Origin: Haliclystus octoradiatus
Taxonomy: Eukaryota; Cnidaria; Staurozoa; Stauromedusae; Haliclystidae
Length of the DNA stretch: 64,000 nucleotides
Assembly (NCBI GenBank): GCA_916610825.1
Contig: CAKAJK010000003.1
Coordinates: 186,001-250,000, forward strand
Reading direction: 5' to 3'
The notes under the pieces were generated by a model. That model was not told the DNA's origin and made no database searches. It saw nothing but the letters and a program-made list of their open reading frames with translations. This document shows, piece by piece, positions 9,983-24,500 of this stretch. A program made the translations under genes and the position numbers. Within the stretch, counting starts at the first letter, position 1, and every line of letters begins with the position of its first letter.

Positions 9983-12900
9983 TCAAAAGTTTAAAATGTA
10001 CAGTTTTGAAATTTCGAATTTTAACAAAGTTTTGTACGTCAAACTAAAACAAGAATTTCCCGAGTTATAATGGCGTAATCGTTTCACAAATAGTATATTT
10101 GGAATCAGTGAAAAATTCTGAACAAGAATATTGTATTCAAAACCTCTATTTAACAGTTTCAAATTTTCAACTTTAAACAAAGGAAATCTTCAAACACGAA
10201 TTACTCGAGTTATAGTTGATCAATCATTTCACAAATAGTATATTTGGAATCAGTGCAAAATTCTGAACAAGAATAATGTTCTCAAAAGTTTAAAATGTAC
10301 AGTTTTGAAATTTCGAATTTTAACAAAGTTTTGTATGTCAAACTAAAACAAGAATTTCTCGAGTTATAATGGCGTAACCGTTTCACAAATAGTATATTTG
10401 GAATCAGTAAAAAATTCTGAACAAGAATATTGTATTCAAAACTTCTATTTAACAGTTTCAAATTTTCAACTTTAAACAAAGGAAATCTTCAAACACGAAT
10501 TACTCGAGTTATAGTTGATCAATCATTTCACAAATAGTATATTTGGAATCAGTGCAAAATTCTGAACAAGAATAATGTTCTCAAAAGTTTAAAATGTACA
10601 GTTTTGAAATTTCGAATTTTAACAAAGTTTTGTATGTCAAACTAAAACAAGAATTTCTCGAGTTATAATGGCGTAACCGTTTCACAAATAGTATATTTGG
10701 AATCAGTAAAAAATTCTGAACAAGAATATTGTATTCAAAACTTCTATTTAACAGTTTCAAATTTTCAACTTTAAACAAAGGAAATCTTCAAACACGAATT
10801 ACTCGAGTTATAGTTGATCAATCATTTCACAAATAGTATATTTGGAATCAGTGCAAAATTCTGAACAAGAATAATGTTCTCAAAAGTTTAAAATGTACAG
10901 TTTTGAAATTTCGAATTTTAACAAAGTTTTGTACGTCAAACTAAACAAGAATTTCTCGAGTTATAATGGCGTAATCGTTTCACAAATAGTATATTTGGAA
11001 TCAGTGAAAAATTCTGAACAAGAATATTGTATTCAAAACTTCTATTTAACAGTTTCAAATTTTCAACTTTAAACAAAGGAAATCTTCAAACACGAATTAC
11101 TCGAGTTATAGTTGATCAATCATTTCACAAATAGTATATTTGGAATCAGTGCAAAATTCTGAACAAGAATAATGTTCTCAAAAGTTTAAAATGTACAGTT
11201 TTGAAATTTCGAATTTTAACAAAGTTTTGTACGTCAAACTAAAACAAGAATTTCCCGAGTTATAATGGCGTAATCGTTTCACAAATAGTATATTTGGAAT
11301 CAGTGAAAAATTCTGAACAAGAATATTGTATTCAAAACCTCTATTTAACAGTTTCAAATTTTCAACTTTAAACAAAGGAAATCTTCAAACACGAATTACT
11401 CGAGTTATAGTTGATCAATCATTTCACAAATAGTATATTTGGAATCAGTGCAAAATTCTGAACAAGAATAATGTTCTCAAAAGTTTAAAATGTACAGTTT
11501 TGAAATTTCGAATTTTAACAAAGTTTTGTACGTCAAACTAAACAAGAATTTCTCGAGTTATAATGGCGTAATCGTTTCACAAATAGTATATTTGGAATCA
11601 GTGAAAAATTCTGAACAAGAATATTGTATTCAAAACCTCTATTTAACAGTTTCAAATTTTCAACTTTAAACAAAGGAAATCTTCAAACACGAATTACTCG
11701 AGTTATAGCTGAGCAATCATTTCACAAATAGTATATTTGGAATCAGTGCAAAATTTTGAACAAGAATAATGTTCTCAAAAGTTAAAAATGTACAGTTTTG
11801 AAATTTCGAATTTTAACAAAGTTTTGTACGTCAAACTAAAACAAGAATTTCCCGAGTTATAATGGCTTAATCGTTTCACAAATAGTATATTTGGAATCAG
11901 TGAAAAATTCTGAACAAGAATATTGTATTCAAAACTTCTATTTAACAGTTTCAAATTTTCAACTTTAAACAAGGGAAATCTTCAAACACTAATTACTCGA
12001 GTTATAGTTGAGCAATCCTTTCACAAATAGTATATTTGGAATCAGTGCAAAATTCTGAACAAGAATAATGTTCTCAAAAGTTTAAAATGTACAGTTTTGA
12101 AATTTCGAATTTTAACAAAGTTTTGTATGTCAAACTAAAACAAGAAATTCTCGAGTTATAATGGCGTAACCGTTTCACAAATAGTATATTTGGAATCAGT
12201 GCAAAATTCTGAACAAGAATAATGTTCTCAAAAGTTTAAAATGTACAGTTTTGAAATTTCGAATTTTAACAAAGTTTTGTACGTCAAACTAAAACAAGAA
12301 TTTCCCGAGTTATAATGGCGTAATCGTTTCACAAATAGTATATTTGGAATCAGTGAAAAATTCTGAACAAGAATATTGTATTCAAAACTTCTATTTAACA
12401 GTTTCAAATTTTCAACTTTAAACAAAGGAAATCTTCAAACACGAATTACTCGAGTTATAGTTGATCAATCATTTCACAATTAGTATATTTGGAATCAGTG
12501 CAAAATTCTGAACAAGAATAATGTTCTCAAAAGTTTAAAATGTACAGTTTTGAAATTTCGAATTTTAACAAAGTTTTGTACGTCAAACTAAAACAAGAAT
12601 TTCCCGAGTTATAATGGCTTAATCGTTTCACAAATAGTATATTTGGAATCAGTGAAAAATTCTGAACAAGAATATTGTATTCAAAACTTCTATTTAACAG
12701 TTTCAAATTTTCAACTTTAAACAAGGGAAATCTTCAAACACTAATTACTCGAGTTATAGTTGAGCAATCATTTCACAAATAGTATATTTGGAATCAGTGC
12801 AAAATTCTGAACAAGAATAATGTTCTCAAAAGTTTAAAATGCACAGTTTTGAAATTTCGAATTTTAACAAAGTTTTGTACGTCAAACTAAAACAAGAATT

Positions 12901-15900
12901 TCCCGAGTTATAATGGCGTAATCGTTTCACAAATAGTATATTTGGAATCAGTGAAAAATTCTGAACAAGAATATTGTATTCAAAACTTCTATTTAACAGT
13001 TTCAAATTTTCAACTTTAAACAAAGGAAATCTTCAAACACGAATTACTCGAGTTATAGTTGATCAATCATTTCACAAATAGTATATTTGGAATCAGTGCA
13101 AAATTCTGAACAAGAATAATGTTCTCAAAAGTTTAAAATGTACAGTTTTGAAATTTCGAATTTTAACAAAGTTTTGTACGTCAAACTAAAACAAGAATTT
13201 CCCGAGTTATAATGGCGTAATCGTTTCACAAATAGTATATTTGGAATCAGTGAAAAATTCTGAACAAGAATATTGTATTCAAAACTTCTATTTAACAGTT
13301 TCAAATTTTCAACTTTAAACAAAGGAAATCTTCAAACACGAATTACTCGAGTTATAGTTGAGCAATCCTTTCACAAATAGTATATTTGGAATCAGTGCAA
13401 AATTCTGAACAAGAATAATGTTCTCAAAAGTTTAAAATGTACAGTTTTGAAATTTCGAATTTTAACAAAGTTTTGTATGTCAAACTAAAACAAGAAATTC
13501 TCGAGTTATAATGGCGTAACCGTTTCACAAATAGTATATTTGGAATCAGTGCAAAATTCTGAACAAGAATAATGTTCTCAAAAGTTTAAAATGTACAGTT
13601 TTGAAATTTCGAATTTTAACAAAGTTTTGTACGTCAAACTAAAACAAGAATTTCCCGAGTTATAATGGCGTAATCGTTTCACAAATAGTATATTTGGAAT
13701 CAGTGAAAAATTCTGAACAAGAATATTGTATTCAAAACTTCTATTTAACAGTTTCAAATTTTCAACTTTAAACAAAGGAAATCTTCAAACACGAATTACT
13801 CGAGTTATAGTTGATCAATCATTTCACAATTAGTATATTTGGAATCAGTGCAAAATTCTGAACAAGAATAATGTTCTCAAAAGTTTAAAATGTACAGTTT
13901 TGAAATTTCGAATTTTAACAAAGTTTTGTACGTCAAACTAAAACAAGAATTTCCCGAGTTATAATGGCTTAATCGTTTCACAAATAGTATATTTGGAATC
14001 AGTGAAAAATTCTGAACAAGAATATTGTATTCAAAACTTCTATTTAACAGTTTCAAATTTTCAACTTTAAACAAGGGAAATCTTCAAACACTAATTACTC
14101 GAGTTATAGTTGAGCAATCATTTCACAAATAGTATATTTGGAATCAGTGCAAAATTCTGAACAAGAATAATGTTCTCAAAAGTTTAAAATGCACAGTTTT
14201 GAAATTTCGAATTTTAACAAAGTTTTGTACGTCAAACTAAAACAAGAATTTCCCGAGTTATAATGGCGTAATCGTTTCACAAATAGTATATTTGGAATCA
14301 GTGAAAAATTCTGAACAAGAATATTGTATTCAAAACTTCTATTTAACAGTTTCAAATTTTCAACTTTAAACAAAGGAAATCTTCAAACACGAATTACTCG
14401 AGTTATAGTTGATCAATCATTTCACAAATAGTATATTTGGAATCAGTGCAAAATTCTGAACAAGAATAATGTTCTCAAAAGTTTAAAATGTACAGTTTTG
14501 AAATTTCGAATTTTAACAAAGTTTTGTACGTCAAACTAAAACAAGAATTTCCCGAGTTATAATGGCGTAATCGTTTCACAAATAGTATATTTGGAATCAG
14601 TGAAAAATTCTGAACAAGAATATTGTATTCAAAACCTCTATTTAACAGTTTCAAATTTTCAACTTTAAACAAAGGAAATCTTCAAACACGAATTACTCGA
14701 GTTATAGTTGATCAATCATTTCACAAATAGTATATTTGGAATCAGTGCAAAATTCTGAACAAGAATAATGTTCTCAAAAGTTTAAAATGTACAGTTTTGA
14801 AATTTCGAATTTTAACAAAGTTTTGTATGTCAAACTAAAACAAGAATTTCTCGAGTTATAATGGCGTAACCGTTTCACAAATAGTATATTTGGAATCAGT
14901 AAAAAATTCTGAACAAGAATATTGTATTCAAAACTTCTATTTAACAGTTTCAAATTTTCAACTTTAAACAAAGGAAATCTTCAAACACGAATTACTCGAG
15001 TTATAGTTGATCAATCATTTCACAAATAGTATATTTGGAATCAGTGCAAAATTCTGAACAAGAATAATGTTCTCAAAAGTTTAAAATGTACAGTTTTGAA
15101 ATTTCGAATTTTAACAAAGTTTTGTATGTCAAACTAAAACAAGAATTTCTCGAGTTATAATGGCGTAACCGTTTCACAAATAGTATATTTGGAATCAGTA
15201 AAAAATTCTGAACAAGAATATTGTATTCAAAACTTCTATTTAACAGTTTCAAATTTTCAACTTTAAACAAAGGAAATCTTCAAACACGAATTACTCGAGT
15301 TATAGTTGATCAATCATTTCACAAATAGTATATTTGGAATCAGTGCAAAATTCTGAACAAGAATAATGTTCTCAAAAGTTTAAAATGTACAGTTTTGAAA
15401 TTTCGAATTTTAACAAAGTTTTGTACGTCAAACTAAACAAGAATTTCTCGAGTTATAATGGCGTAATCGTTTCACAAATAGTATATTTGGAATCAGTGAA
15501 AAATTCTGAACAAGAATATTGTATTCAAAACTTCTATTTAACAGTTTCAAATTTTCAACTTTAAACAAAGGAAATCTTCAAACACGAATTACTCGAGTTA
15601 TAGTTGATCAATCATTTCACAAATAGTATATTTGGAATCAGTGCAAAATTCTGAACAAGAATAATGTTCTCAAAAGTTTAAAATGTACAGTTTTGAAATT
15701 TCGAATTTTAACAAAGTTTTGTACGTCAAACTAAAACAAGAATTTCCCGAGTTATAATGGCGTAATCGTTTCACAAATAGTATATTTGGAATCAGTGAAA
15801 AATTCTGAACAAGAATATTGTATTCAAAACCTCTATTTAACAGTTTCAAATTTTCAACTTTAAACAAAGGAAATCTTCAAACACGAATTACTCGAGTTAT

Positions 15901-17616
15901 AGTTGATCAATCATTTCACAAATAGTATATTTGGAATCAGTGCAAAATTCTGAACAAGAATAATGTTCTCAAAAGTTTAAAATGTACAGTTTTGAAATTT
16001 CGAATTTTAACAAAGTTTTGTACGTCAAACTAAACAAGAATTTCTCGAGTTATAATGGCGTAATCGTTTCACAAATAGTATATTTGGAATCAGTGAAAAA
16101 TTCTGAACAAGAATATTGTATTCAAAACCTCTATTTAACAGTTTCAAATTTTCAACTTTAAACAAAGGAAATCTTCAAACACGAATTACTCGAGTTATAG
16201 CTGAGCAATCATTTCACAAATAGTATATTTGGAATCAGTGCAAAATTTTGAACAAGAATAATGTTCTCAAAAGTTAAAAATGTACAGTTTTGAAATTTCG
16301 AATTTTAACAAAGTTTTGTACGTCAAACTAAAACAAGAATTTCCCGAGTTATAATGGCTTAATCGTTTCACAAATAGTATATTTGGAATCAGTGAAAAAT
16401 TCTGAACAAGAATATTGTATTCAAAACTTCTATTTAACAGTTTCAAATTTTCAACTTTAAACAAGGGAAATCTTCAAACACTAATTACTCGAGTTATAGT
16501 TGAGCAATCCTTTCACAAATAGTATATTTGGAATCAGTGCAAAATTCTGAACAAGAATAATGTTCTCAAAAGTTTAAAATGTACAGTTTTGAAATTTCGA
16601 ATTTTAACAAAGTTTTGTATGTCAAACTAAAACAAGAAATTCTCGAGTTATAATGGCGTAACCGTTTCACAAATAGTATATTTGGAATCAGTGCAAAATT
16701 CTGAACAAGAATAATGTTCTCAAAAGTTTAAAATGTACAGTTTTGAAATTTCGAATTTTAACAAAGTTTTGTACGTCAAACTAAAACAAGAATTTCCCGA
16801 GTTATAATGGCGTAATCGTTTCACAAATAGTATATTTGGAATCAGTGAAAAATTCTGAACAAGAATATTGTATTCAAAACTTCTATTTAACAGTTTCAAA
16901 TTTTCAACTTTAAACAAAGGAAATCTTCAAACACGAATTACTCGAGTTATAGTTGATCAATCATTTCACAATTAGTATATTTGGAATCAGTGCAAAATTC
17001 TGAACAAGAATAATGTTCTCAAAAGTTTAAAATGTACAGTTTTGAAATTTCGAATTTTAACAAAGTTTTGTACGTCAAACTAAAACAAGAATTTCCCGAG
17101 TTATAATGGCTTAATCGTTTCACAAATAGTATATTTGGAATCAGTGAAAAATTCTGAACAAGAATATTGTATTCAAAACTTCTATTTAACAGTTTCAAAT
17201 TTTCAACTTTAAACAAGGGAAATCTTCAAACACTAATTACTCGAGTTATAGTTGAGCAATCATTTCACAAATAGTATATTTGGAATCAGTGCAAAATTCT
17301 GAACAAGAATAATGTTCTCAAAAGTTTAAAATGCACAGTTTTGAAATTTCGAATTTTAACAAAGTTTTGTACGTCAAACTAAAACAAGAATTTCCCGAGT
17401 TATAATGGCGTAATCGTTTCACAAATAGTATATTTGGAATCAGTGAAAAATTCTGAACAAGAATATTGTATTCAAAACTTCTATTTAACAGTTTCAAATT
17501 TTCAACTTTAAACAAAGGAAATCTTCAAACACGAATTACTCGAGTTATAGTTGATCAATCATTTCACAAATAGTATATTTGGAATCAGTGCAAAATTCTG
17601 AACAAGAATAATGTTC
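9983..17616 (+). repeat. 4,492-bp higher-order repeat, two copies (second expanded)
   Basis: Copy 1 (9983-14474) reads G-L-L-D-G-D-F-H-R-S-C-R-H-R-S-C. Copy 2 starts at 14475 with G-L-L-D-G-D-F-H-R-S-C, identical in order and spacing at 4,492 bp. After 17616 an extra D-F-H-R-S-C block (1,648 bp) is inserted before R-H-R-S-C resumes. Together with a further R, a 300-bp S-like unit and C, this places the next G-L-L at 21513, which is 7,038 bp after 14475. Confidence 0.87.
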
Positions 17617-20600
17617 TCAAAAGTTTAAAATGTACAGTTTTGAAATTTCGAATTTTAACAAAGTTTTGTACGTCAAACTAAACAAGAATTTCTCGAGTTA
17701 TAATGGCGTAATCGTTTCACAAATAGTATATTTGGAATCAGTGAAAAATTCTGAACAAGAATATTGTATTCAAAACCTCTATTTAACAGTTTCAAATTTT
17801 CAACTTTAAACAAAGGAAATCTTCAAACACGAATTACTCGAGTTATAGCTGAGCAATCATTTCACAAATAGTATATTTGGAATCAGTGCAAAATTTTGAA
17901 CAAGAATAATGTTCTCAAAAGTTAAAAATGTACAGTTTTGAAATTTCGAATTTTAACAAAGTTTTGTACGTCAAACTAAAACAAGAATTTCCCGAGTTAT
18001 AATGGCTTAATCGTTTCACAAATAGTATATTTGGAATCAGTGAAAAATTCTGAACAAGAATATTGTATTCAAAACTTCTATTTAACAGTTTCAAATTTTC
18101 AACTTTAAACAAGGGAAATCTTCAAACACTAATTACTCGAGTTATAGTTGAGCAATCCTTTCACAAATAGTATATTTGGAATCAGTGCAAAATTCTGAAC
18201 AAGAATAATGTTCTCAAAAGTTTAAAATGTACAGTTTTGAAATTTCGAATTTTAACAAAGTTTTGTATGTCAAACTAAAACAAGAAATTCTCGAGTTATA
18301 ATGGCGTAACCGTTTCACAAATAGTATATTTGGAATCAGTGCAAAATTCTGAACAAGAATAATGTTCTCAAAAGTTTAAAATGTACAGTTTTGAAATTTC
18401 GAATTTTAACAAAGTTTTGTACGTCAAACTAAAACAAGAATTTCCCGAGTTATAATGGCGTAATCGTTTCACAAATAGTATATTTGGAATCAGTGAAAAA
18501 TTCTGAACAAGAATATTGTATTCAAAACTTCTATTTAACAGTTTCAAATTTTCAACTTTAAACAAAGGAAATCTTCAAACACGAATTACTCGAGTTATAG
18601 TTGATCAATCATTTCACAATTAGTATATTTGGAATCAGTGCAAAATTCTGAACAAGAATAATGTTCTCAAAAGTTTAAAATGTACAGTTTTGAAATTTCG
18701 AATTTTAACAAAGTTTTGTACGTCAAACTAAAACAAGAATTTCCCGAGTTATAATGGCTTAATCGTTTCACAAATAGTATATTTGGAATCAGTGAAAAAT
18801 TCTGAACAAGAATATTGTATTCAAAACTTCTATTTAACAGTTTCAAATTTTCAACTTTAAACAAGGGAAATCTTCAAACACTAATTACTCGAGTTATAGT
18901 TGAGCAATCATTTCACAAATAGTATATTTGGAATCAGTGCAAAATTCTGAACAAGAATAATGTTCTCAAAAGTTTAAAATGCACAGTTTTGAAATTTCGA
19001 ATTTTAACAAAGTTTTGTACGTCAAACTAAAACAAGAATTTCCCGAGTTATAATGGCGTAATCGTTTCACAAATAGTATATTTGGAATCAGTGAAAAATT
19101 CTGAACAAGAATATTGTATTCAAAACTTCTATTTAACAGTTTCAAATTTTCAACTTTAAACAAAGGAAATCTTCAAACACGAATTACTCGAGTTATAGTT
19201 GATCAATCATTTCACAAATAGTATATTTGGAATCAGTGCAAAATTCTGAACAAGAATAATGTTCTCAAAAGTTTAAAATGTACAGTTTTGAAATTTCGAA
19301 TTTTAACAAAGTTTTGTACGTCAAACTAAAACAAGAATTTCCCGAGTTATAATGGCGTAATCGTTTCACAAATAGTATATTTGGAATCAGTGAAAAATTC
19401 TGAACAAGAATATTGTATTCAAAACTTCTATTTAACAGTTTCAAATTTTCAACTTTAAACAAAGGAAATCTTCAAACACGAATTACTCGAGTTATAGTTG
19501 AGCAATCCTTTCACAAATAGTATATTTGGAATCAGTGCAAAATTCTGAACAAGAATAATGTTCTCAAAAGTTTAAAATGTACAGTTTTGAAATTTCGAAT
19601 TTTAACAAAGTTTTGTATGTCAAACTAAAACAAGAAATTCTCGAGTTATAATGGCGTAACCGTTTCACAAATAGTATATTTGGAATCAGTGCAAAATTCT
19701 GAACAAGAATAATGTTCTCAAAAGTTTAAAATGTACAGTTTTGAAATTTCGAATTTTAACAAAGTTTTGTACGTCAAACTAAAACAAGAATTTCCCGAGT
19801 TATAATGGCGTAATCGTTTCACAAATAGTATATTTGGAATCAGTGAAAAATTCTGAACAAGAATATTGTATTCAAAACTTCTATTTAACAGTTTCAAATT
19901 TTCAACTTTAAACAAAGGAAATCTTCAAACACGAATTACTCGAGTTATAGTTGATCAATCATTTCACAATTAGTATATTTGGAATCAGTGCAAAATTCTG
20001 AACAAGAATAATGTTCTCAAAAGTTTAAAATGTACAGTTTTGAAATTTCGAATTTTAACAAAGTTTTGTACGTCAAACTAAAACAAGAATTTCCCGAGTT
20101 ATAATGGCTTAATCGTTTCACAAATAGTATATTTGGAATCAGTGAAAAATTCTGAACAAGAATATTGTATTCAAAACTTCTATTTAACAGTTTCAAATTT
20201 TCAACTTTAAACAAGGGAAATCTTCAAACACTAATTACTCGAGTTATAGTTGAGCAATCATTTCACAATTAGTATATTTGGAATCAGTGCAAAATTCTGA
20301 ACAAGAATAATGTTCTCAAAAGTTTAAAATGCACAGTTTTGAAATTTCGAATTTTAACAAAGTTTTGTACGTCAAACTAAAACAAGAATTTCCCGAGTTA
20401 TAATGGCGTAATCGTTTCACAAATAGTATATTTGGAATCAGTGAAAAATTCTGAACAAGAATATTGTATTCAAAACTTCTATTTAACAGTTTCAAATTTT
20501 CAACTTTAAACAAAGGAAATCTTCAAACACGAATTACTCGAGTTATAGTTGATCAATCATTTCACAAATAGTATATTTGGAATCAGTGCAAAATTCTGAA

Positions 20601-20913
20601 CAAGAATAATGTTCTCAAAAGTTTAAAATGTACAGTTTTGAAATTTCGAATTTTAACAAAGTTTTGTACGTCAAACTAAAACAAGAATTTCCCGAGTTAT
20701 AATGGCGTAATCGTTTCACAAATAGTATATTTGGAATCAGTGAAAAATTCTGAACAAGAATATTGTATTCAAAACTTCTATTTAACAGTTTCAAATTTTC
20801 AACTTTAAACAAAGGAAATCTTCAAACACGAATTACTCGAGTTATAGTTGATCAATCATTTCACAATTAGTATATTTGGAATCAGTGCAAAATTCTGAAC
20901 AAGAATAATGTTC
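17617..20913 (+). repeat. Expanded part of copy 2: D-F-H-R-S-C-R-H-R-S-C-R
   Basis: This stretch repeats the order of 6985-9982 (D-F-H-R-S-C-R-H-R-S-C) at an offset of 10,632 bp and then adds an R unit at 20615. The A half before the C unit at 20316 reads CACAATTAG (near 20267), a marker normally found before S units, which suggests local gene conversion or a secondary exchange between neighbouring units. Confidence 0.78.
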
Positions 20914-21213
20914 TCAAAAGTTTAAAATGTACAGTTTTGAAATTTCGAATTTTAACAAAGTCTTGTACGTCAAACTAAAACAAGAATTTCCCGAGTTATA
21001 ATGGCTTAATCGTTTCACAAATAGTATATTTGGAATCAGTGAAAAAATTCTGAACAAGAATATTGTATTCAAAACTTCTATTTAACAGTTTCAAATTTTC
21101 AACTTTAAACAAGGGAAATCTTCAAACACTAATTACTCGAGTTATAGTTGAGCAATCATTTCACAAATAGTATATTTGGAATCAGTGCAAAATTCTGAAC
21201 AAGAATAATGTTC
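20914..21213 (+). repeat. Single 300-bp S-like dimer with one extra A
   Basis: This is the only 300-bp dimer in the window. Its B core reads GTGAAAAAATTC near 21040, with six A where other units have five. It also has AAAGTCTTG near 20958 in place of AAAGTTTTG. The other markers (CACAATTAG upstream, GGCTTAATCG, CCCGAG) are those of S. Both changes are private, so this copy has not been amplified. Confidence 0.85.
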
Positions 21214-21512
21214 TCAAAAGTTTAAAATGCACAGTTTTGAAATTTCGAATTTTAACAAAGTTTTGTACGTCAAACTAAAACAAGAATTTCCCGAGTTATA
21301 ATGGCGTAATCGTTTCACAAATAGTATATTTGGAATCAGTGAAAAATTCTGAACAAGAATATTGTATTCAAAACTTCTATTTAACAGTTTCAAATTTTCA
21401 ACTTTAAACAAAGGAAATCTTCAAACACGAATTACTCGAGTTATAGTTGATCAATCATTTCACAAATAGTATATTTGGAATCAGTGCAAAATTCTGAACA
21501 AGAATAATGTTC

Positions 21513-24500
21513 TCAAAAGTTTAAAATGTACAGTTTTGAAATTTCGAATTTTAACAAAGTTTTGTACGTCAAACTAAAACAAGAATTTCCCGAGTTATAA
21601 TGGCGTAATCGTTTCACAAATAGTATATTTGGAATCAGTGAAAAATTCTGAACAAGAATATTGTATTCAAAACCTCTATTTAACAGTTTCAAATTTTCAA
21701 CTTTAAACAAAGGAAATCTTCAAACACGAATTACTCGAGTTATAGTTGATCAATCATTTCACAAATAGTATATTTGGAATCAGTGCAAAATTCTGAACAA
21801 GAATAATGTTCTCAAAAGTTTAAAATGTACAGTTTTGAAATTTCGAATTTTAACAAAGTTTTGTATGTCAAACTAAAACAAGAATTTCTCGAGTTATAAT
21901 GGCGTAACCGTTTCACAAATAGTATATTTGGAATCAGTAAAAAATTCTGAACAAGAATATTGTATTCAAAACTTCTATTTAACAGTTTCAAATTTTCAAC
22001 TTTAAACAAAGGAAATCTTCAAACACGAATTACTCGAGTTATAGTTGATCAATCATTTCACAAATAGTATATTTGGAATCAGTGCAAAATTCTGAACAAG
22101 AATAATGTTCTCAAAAGTTTAAAATGTACAGTTTTGAAATTTCGAATTTTAACAAAGTTTTGTATGTCAAACTAAAACAAGAATTTCTCGAGTTATAATG
22201 GCGTAACCGTTTCACAAATAGTATATTTGGAATCAGTAAAAAATTCTGAACAAGAATATTGTATTCAAAACTTCTATTTAACAGTTTCAAATTTTCAACT
22301 TTAAACAAAGGAAATCTTCAAACACGAATTACTCGAGTTATAGTTGATCAATCATTTCACAAATAGTATATTTGGAATCAGTGCAAAATTCTGAACAAGA
22401 ATAATGTTCTCAAAAGTTTAAAATGTACAGTTTTGAAATTTCGAATTTTAACAAAGTTTTGTACGTCAAACTAAACAAGAATTTCTCGAGTTATAATGGC
22501 GTAATCGTTTCACAAATAGTATATTTGGAATCAGTGAAAAATTCTGAACAAGAATATTGTATTCAAAACTTCTATTTAACAGTTTCAAATTTTCAACTTT
22601 AAACAAAGGAAATCTTCAAACACGAATTACTCGAGTTATAGTTGATCAATCATTTCACAAATAGTATATTTGGAATCAGTGCAAAATTCTGAACAAGAAT
22701 AATGTTCTCAAAAGTTTAAAATGTACAGTTTTGAAATTTCGAATTTTAACAAAGTTTTGTACGTCAAACTAAAACAAGAATTTCCCGAGTTATAATGGCG
22801 TAATCGTTTCACAAATAGTATATTTGGAATCAGTGAAAAATTCTGAACAAGAATATTGTATTCAAAACCTCTATTTAACAGTTTCAAATTTTCAACTTTA
22901 AACAAAGGAAATCTTCAAACACGAATTACTCGAGTTATAGTTGATCAATCATTTCACAAATAGTATATTTGGAATCAGTGCAAAATTCTGAACAAGAATA
23001 ATGTTCTCAAAAGTTTAAAATGTACAGTTTTGAAATTTCGAATTTTAACAAAGTTTTGTATGTCAAACTAAAACAAGAATTTCTCGAGTTATAATGGCGT
23101 AACCGTTTCACAAATAGTATATTTGGGATCAGTAAAAAATTCTGAACAAGAATATTGTATTCAAAACTTCTATTTAACAGTTTCAAATTTTCAACTTTAA
23201 ACAAAGGAAATCTTCAAACACGAATTACTCGAGTTATAGTTGATCAATCATTTCACAAATAGTATATTTGGAATCAGTGCAAAATTCTGAACAAGAATAA
23301 TGTTCTCAAAAGTTTAAAATGTACAGTTTTGAAATTTCGAATTTTAACAAAGTTTTGTACGTCAAACTAAACAAGAATTTCTCGAGTTATAATGGCGTAA
23401 TCGTTTCACAAATAGTATATTTGGAATCAGTGAAAAATTCTGAACAAGAATATTGTATTCAAAACCTCTATTTAACAGTTTCAAATTTTCAACTTTAAAC
23501 AAAGGAAATCTTCAAACACGAATTACTCGAGTTATAGCTGAGCAATCATTTCACAAATAGTATATTTGGAATCAGTGCAAAATTTTGAACAAGAATAATG
23601 TTCTCAAAAGTTAAAAATGTACAGTTTTGAAATTTCGAATTTTAACAAAGTTTTGTACGTCAAACTAAAACAAGAATTTCCCGAGTTATAATGGCTTAAT
23701 CGTTTCACAAATAGTATATTTGGAATCAGTGAAAAATTCTGAACAAGAATATTGTATTCAAAACTTCTATTTAACAGTTTCAAATTTTCAACTTTAAACA
23801 AGGGAAATCTTCAAACACTAATTACTCGAGTTATAGTTGAGCAATCCTTTCACAAATAGTATATTTGGAATCAGTGCAAAATTCTGAACAAGAATAATGT
23901 TCTCAAAAGTTTAAAATGTACAGTTTTGAAATTTCGAATTTTAACAAAGTTTTGTATGTCAAACTAAAACAAGAAATTCTCGAGTTATAATGGCGTAACC
24001 GTTTCACAAATAGTATATTTGGAATCAGTGCAAAATTCTGAACAAGAATAATGTTCTCAAAAGTTTAAAATGTACAGTTTTGAAATTTCGAATTTTAACA
24101 AAGTTTTGTACGTCAAACTAAAACAAGAATTTCCCGAGTTATAATGGCGTAATCGTTTCACAAATAGTATATTTGGAATCAGTGAAAAATTCTGAACAAG
24201 AATATTGTATTCAAAACTTCTATTTAACAGTTTCAAATTTTCAACTTTAAACAAAGGAAATCTTCAAACACGAATTACTCGAGTTATAGTTGATCAATCA
24301 TTTCACAATTAGTATATTTGGAATCAGTGCAAAATTCTGAACAAGAATAATGTTCTCAAAAGTTTAAAATGTACAGTTTTGAAATTTCGAATTTTAACAA
24401 AGTTTTGTACGTCAAACTAAAACAAGAATTTCCCGAGTTATAATGGCTTAATCGTTTCACAAATAGTATATTTGGAATCAGTGAAAAATTCTGAACAAGA